Made by a program: the position numbers and the translations under genes. The notes below the pieces were generated by a model that saw only the letters and a list, made by a program, of their open reading frames with translations, was not told the DNA's origin and searched no databases. From Chrysopilus asiliformis (taxonomy: Eukaryota > Arthropoda > Insecta > Diptera > Rhagionidae), in contig OZ035961.1 in assembly GCA_964034945.1 (NCBI GenBank), positions 15,887,243 through 15,951,242 on the forward strand: a stretch of DNA of 64,000 nt, written 5' to 3'. Of the stretch, positions 59,803 to 64,000 are shown piece by piece. Numbering within the stretch: the first letter of the stretch is position 1; every line of letters begins with the position of its first letter.

Positions 59803-59892
59803 GTCTGTCAGTCAGACTGTCTGTCAGTCAGACTGTCTGCCAGTCAGACTGTCTGTCAGTCAGACTGTCTGTCAGTCAGACTGTCTGTCAGT
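59803..59892 (+). repeat. 16-bp minisatellite GTCTGTCAGTCAGACT
   Basis: Five and a half tandem units, nearly identical (one GCCA variant), flanked by GTTTGTTAGTTTG. It is likely an expanded GTCY tract of a transposon remnant. Confidence 0.85.
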
Positions 59893-61512
59893 TTGTTAGT
59901 TTGTTTTTGTCTGGTCCTAGAACCACGTATCTCAAACCGTTATCGAGATATACCGGTATTTCAAAAATATCAGGTTTTTACGATTTAAGGCTTGAGATGA
60001 ATTAAAGAGAATAATATTTTGCAAAATTCTGTTTTTCATGTAAAAATTTTTTTTTGCGAATGGCTTGCAAACTAACAATTTAAAGAAGAATTAAAGATAT
60101 AAAAATTCTCTACATTTTTGCATATCTTTCATTGTTATCGAGATGTTTCGGATTTTTTTACATAAAAATTTAGATATTTATATAAACTAATATTTCAATT
60201 GTCGGGTTATAGTATAAATAAATTGTGCAGAAACGCAAATTTTGTATTATAAGAAAGTCGTATGCTGTTCACATCAGATATTTTTTTTTCTTCAATACAG
60301 AAATAAATATCTATCAGCTGAAAAAGCGTCAACTCGAAATAGTTTCCTTCGAAACAAGTTTTCATCGATATCATGTGTGTGTGTGTGTTTTTGTTCGGAA
60401 AAAATACGCAATAGGAAGTAAATGTCAGAATGCGAAACATAAGTCCATTGTTTATGTACTGAACGATTCATACAAAAGCTTTAATATCATTTGGATTAAT
60501 ATTGAATAAAATCTTGTTGACAATGAAATTATTTTATATAAGGAGAATACTCGCCACCTATCGTGTATTAAAGTGGCTTTAAATCAATCTTAAATTAATC
60601 TTGTAACTTGTCTGAGTGTTGTGTTTTTTAATACTTGTGATCTTTACACATAATTACACGAAGAAACATGCGTCTGTGTCTCAAGAAATATTCTATGAAT
60701 AGACAAAGAAAATAACTTTTATTCAAAAATGCAAAAAACAAAATTTTTAACCGAAATATTGGTCTACAACATGACAGCGTATATTAAAGCGACGTATACA
60801 GAAACTACGTATGGTTTCCAGCAATCTATAAGATTAGGTGATAAATAAATAGGGCGACTATTAGGGAGATGTCAAAAATTCAGCTTTGTGTCGCAGACAT
60901 GCAGCTGCACATTTTTTGCAGTGTGCCATGCGCCATTGGATTACATGTGCAACTGATATCGGGATCAGTAAGCTGCAGCAGCTGATGGCCAGTGGGACAT
61001 ATCGCTTAGAGTTCGGGTTCCAGAATTCTTTTTGTAAATTTCTCGAGAATTCTCGCGAGAAATATGTTTTCCCGATCCTTGAGTAATTAATGGCGGGAAT
61101 TTCGAGAATAGATAAAAATAAAGAAACCACGAAAAATAATCGAAAAAACAAATTTCGAAATACATTATCATCTTTATTCAATCGATCTTATAGTCAAACA
61201 ATTCGTTAACTTCTAAAAACGTATTTGAAAATCAAAATTTGGACCGTGTTTTCTTGAAAAACTGTTTTTCTGTGGCATCTTAATAAAATTTTCAATACTT
61301 TTGACAGAAATTTAGACATGTCACCCCGACGTCCCGGAAACGAAACCTTTGTCCCGAAATTATCCATTCTAGTGTTGTAATTTCTTAATTACTAAAAAAT
61401 GACGTTAAACCTAAAGAATTTCCTCAGGAATAATTGCCTCTAGTGCATTTTTTTAAATAGCCTGTGGCGGGTTTGATTAAATAATTTTCAATAAACGGAT
61501 GTTTTTTTATAA

Positions 61513-61735
61513 AGCCTAAACCACAATTACGCGTGCGTGCGTGCGGCATTATTTTGTTCTGGCATCTAGTAGTTGTCACCGCGTCTAAAAGTAGAGACTG
61601 AGCCTACTCTACGCGGCACGGACGCGGCAACGCGTCTGAGCAACGCGCAATTATACATTTACTCATATAAATACGTAGTTTTTAATTTCACCGCGTGGGT
61701 GCCGCACGCACGCACGCGTAATTGTGGTTTAGGCT
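61513..61735. mobile_element. CpG-rich PIF/Harbinger-like MITE, TAA duplication
   Basis: Perfect inverted repeats of about 35 bp begin AGCCTAAACCACAATTACGC. TAA lies at 61510-61512 and 61736-61738. The interior contains many ACGCGGC words, a CpG-rich island in AT-rich surroundings. 223 bp; the overlapping open frame is not a gene. Confidence 0.8.
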
Positions 61736-64000
61736 TAAACGTTTTGCCTACGATGCACATTTTGCTCTATATTGAAAATATAAGATACCCATAACTCTTT
61801 TTGTATATTCACAAAAAAAATTAAAACAACTCTTTTCGGGTTTTCACAATTTTCACGATTAATTTCGAACCATTAAAATCATTCTTTGTCGCCACCCTTC
61901 ATTTATTCACAGTATCAAAGATTTTATTTTTTAAAAAAGCTTCATTTGTAATACAAGAAGGCGCAAAGTGGAAGCTACAATCACCAATGAATTCAATGAA
62001 GAAGTCAATGAATTGGTGTGGATCTTTTTGCATCCTGGTATGTTACTTACGGAATATAAAGGGCGGATATTCTAAATAAATAATGAAATTTTTTTATCAT
62101 CAGAGAGAATAATTTCGATTATTATGTGCAAATGACTGACACGACTTGTCGCAATTGTGAACACTTGTCGTAATTGTGAATGACATCGCGGCACGTAGAC
62201 GAGTTTTTGTTTTCCTATTTCTTTTTTATTTCTGGTCTGCAATTGCATTTGGTTTATTCCTGTTTTAATTACAAGGCAATTTTGATTTTGACTTACTGAA
62301 TTTCGCACCGTAAATATGCTATCACCAAAAGTAGTTGTAAATCGCAAAAAATGGTTGAAGGCCCTTTTTTTTAAATGTGTTCAAATTTTCGGTCAGCTGC
62401 AAAAGCTACCATCGCTTTTGACTACTAATATGAACTCTGCTGTTAATGAGTTGTAACAAAACCTTGCAAATGTTGAAGTTCATTTATGGTTTGCAATCCA
62501 CGAGGAGCCTCTATTGAAGAAGCCCTCACTTTGAGATGTTATATCGTACATAGATAAAAAATATTCAAAATTTCTTTGGCTTTTGATATACCCTTGACAA
62601 ATTTTCGACAGAATCTCAAATTGAAAGATGGAGACATTAAAAAAAACGTTCCTTCAGATTCACGCCTTCATTTGAATATTTGAAAAATTCTGATTAAAAT
62701 ATTTTCCAAAAATACCTCACCTTACGTTCTACTAATATGAATTTTTTTTCAACTAATGCATTTAGGTTTCTTACTCCATTGCTTCACTCCGTAATTATTC
62801 AACACGTGCTACAGCAACCTTAAACTCGATTATATGTACTTTGAACTTTTTGCCGCGTATTTAATAATTTTAATAAGTTTTTCAATTAATCATTGCACCA
62901 TATTTTTCCGCAAAAAACAGTTTAAAAACCGTATGTCGGCCTCGAGCTTTAAATTGAATGTAAATAAATACTTATTAACAAATAGTGCAATTGGTCAATT
63001 GAAATTAAGAACGCCTAAGGGGATTTGTAGTAACAACCAAACCGATTTTTGTTATTTTTCCGGTTGGGTTGACAATGTATGATTGCACTTTATATTGGCA
63101 CATGATAAATTTATCAAAACAGTTCGATCAAGGACACTGTCAGATTGTCAATAAAATCGAATTATGAAAAATAAAAGAAAGCATTTATCCAGGAAAAAAC
63201 AACATTTTTTACCTTATCAGTTCATATATCAGTTGTGTTTTTTTTTTTTCAATCTGCTTATCCTAGCATAAGACAAGGCGGGTACCAAAGTAGCCCAGTT
63301 GGGAAACAAATTTTCCAACTATCTACCAAGCCACGAATCGCTCGAGCCCCCGGACTGACATAACATTGAAATAAGAAAGACATAATTTTTTCGCATAAAA
63401 GATGCTTATAGGGTTTTTTTAGCGAACCGATTTAAATATTTACGCATGTAGAGTCATAGAGTCACTTAACATACACCTTACTCCTCAGACCTAGCCCATG
63501 GCTACCTGTGGATTACCTGTAGATTAAAGCCGGCAAACCGCATAGAGGTATAAAATGAAAGTAAAACCTAGATTTAATTTTTTGGATGGCTATAGTGTCG
63601 CACTATATTTCAATTAAATCAACTTTAAAATAAATGACGTTGTCCTCATAACTGAATAATTTTGTTTACTAACTTTTTATGTACGAATTTGAATACTAAT
63701 TACAATAGTATGTTATTTAGGCATATAAAATAACTGCGAATTTATTTTATACATTTCAAATGGATTTTTAAAAACCAAACTCGACATTTTTTCGCTGCAA
63801 ACATTGCCAAATTTCTTCAACTATTTCTTGAACGTTTGTTTCATATTCACTTACCTTAGATTTCCCGCGCATTTTAAATACATTTATTACGATTACGTGC
63901 ACAATTAGCACCTGTCATCTGGTCCAGCACATCACCACCATTTACTCGGAATTTTCATTTTATTTCCTTCAATTTTACGCGAAAACTTTGACGATTTTTT

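Larger units (their letters stand above)
54870..64000. other. Right end of window, no gene
   Basis: Presumed intron of the gene started at 54867. It contains a 10-bp tandem repeat, nested CACTGAGGG/Helitron-like elements, a 16-bp minisatellite and a CpG-rich Harbinger-like MITE. None of the open frames here resembles a protein. Confidence 0.5.

Noticed and set aside
59803..59892. Regular repeats that could suggest a CRISPR array
   Set aside because: The 16-bp units are contiguous with no spacers, in a eukaryotic intron-rich context; it is a minisatellite.
61573..61794. 73-aa frame starting MSPRLKVETEPTLRG
   Set aside because: It lies across the Harbinger-like MITE and its CpG-rich inverted repeat.

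Overview
The window is AT-rich nuclear DNA from an animal, almost certainly an insect and probably a dipteran. The evidence is: intron-containing genes with very short introns (54-63 nt when nothing is inserted); proteins with clear animal orthologs; and many copies of a dispersed element carrying a (GTCY)n tract, a shape described in flies as mini-me/DINE-1. The species cannot be named from sequence alone. There are no bacterial genes, CRISPR arrays, rRNAs or recognisable tRNAs.

Layout. (1) 1781-20987, plus strand: a very-long-chain fatty acid elongase (ELOVL family) whose five visible coding exons are spread over 19 kb; the first coding exon is not visible. (2) 26155-30721, plus strand: a complete six-exon STK11/LKB1 kinase gene (494 aa) with one GC-AG intron. 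(3) 35222-39738, minus strand: a complete eleven-exon gene for Integrator complex subunit 5 (INTS5, 973 aa), tail-to-tail with STK11. (4) 39739-64000: about 24 kb with no convincing internal coding exon. It holds two putative leader exons that both end exactly ATG|GTAAGT (ATG at 45292 and at 54867), the second behind a TATA box. They are best read as start exons of one or more genes continuing to the right of the window.

The rest of the sequence is dominated by short non-autonomous mobile elements. Several can be bounded to the base by inverted repeats and target duplications: four PIF/Harbinger-like MITEs with TAA/TTA duplications, a piggyBac-like MITE in TTAA, a TA-flanked MITE, an ATAG-flanked foldback element, a 193-bp hairpin and a Lep1-like Helitron end nested in another element. 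Five copies of the mini-me-like family carry one to three ~150-bp internal repeats. Some sit in introns and explain intron growth: INTS5 introns 6 and 9 are the only long ones in that gene.

The three genes are unrelated housekeeping functions (lipid elongation in the ER, energy/polarity kinase signalling, snRNA processing and transcription attenuation in the nucleus). Nothing suggests that they act as one pathway. I found no new coding system; the most distinctive material is the repeat architecture and the paired ATG|GTAAGT leader exons.
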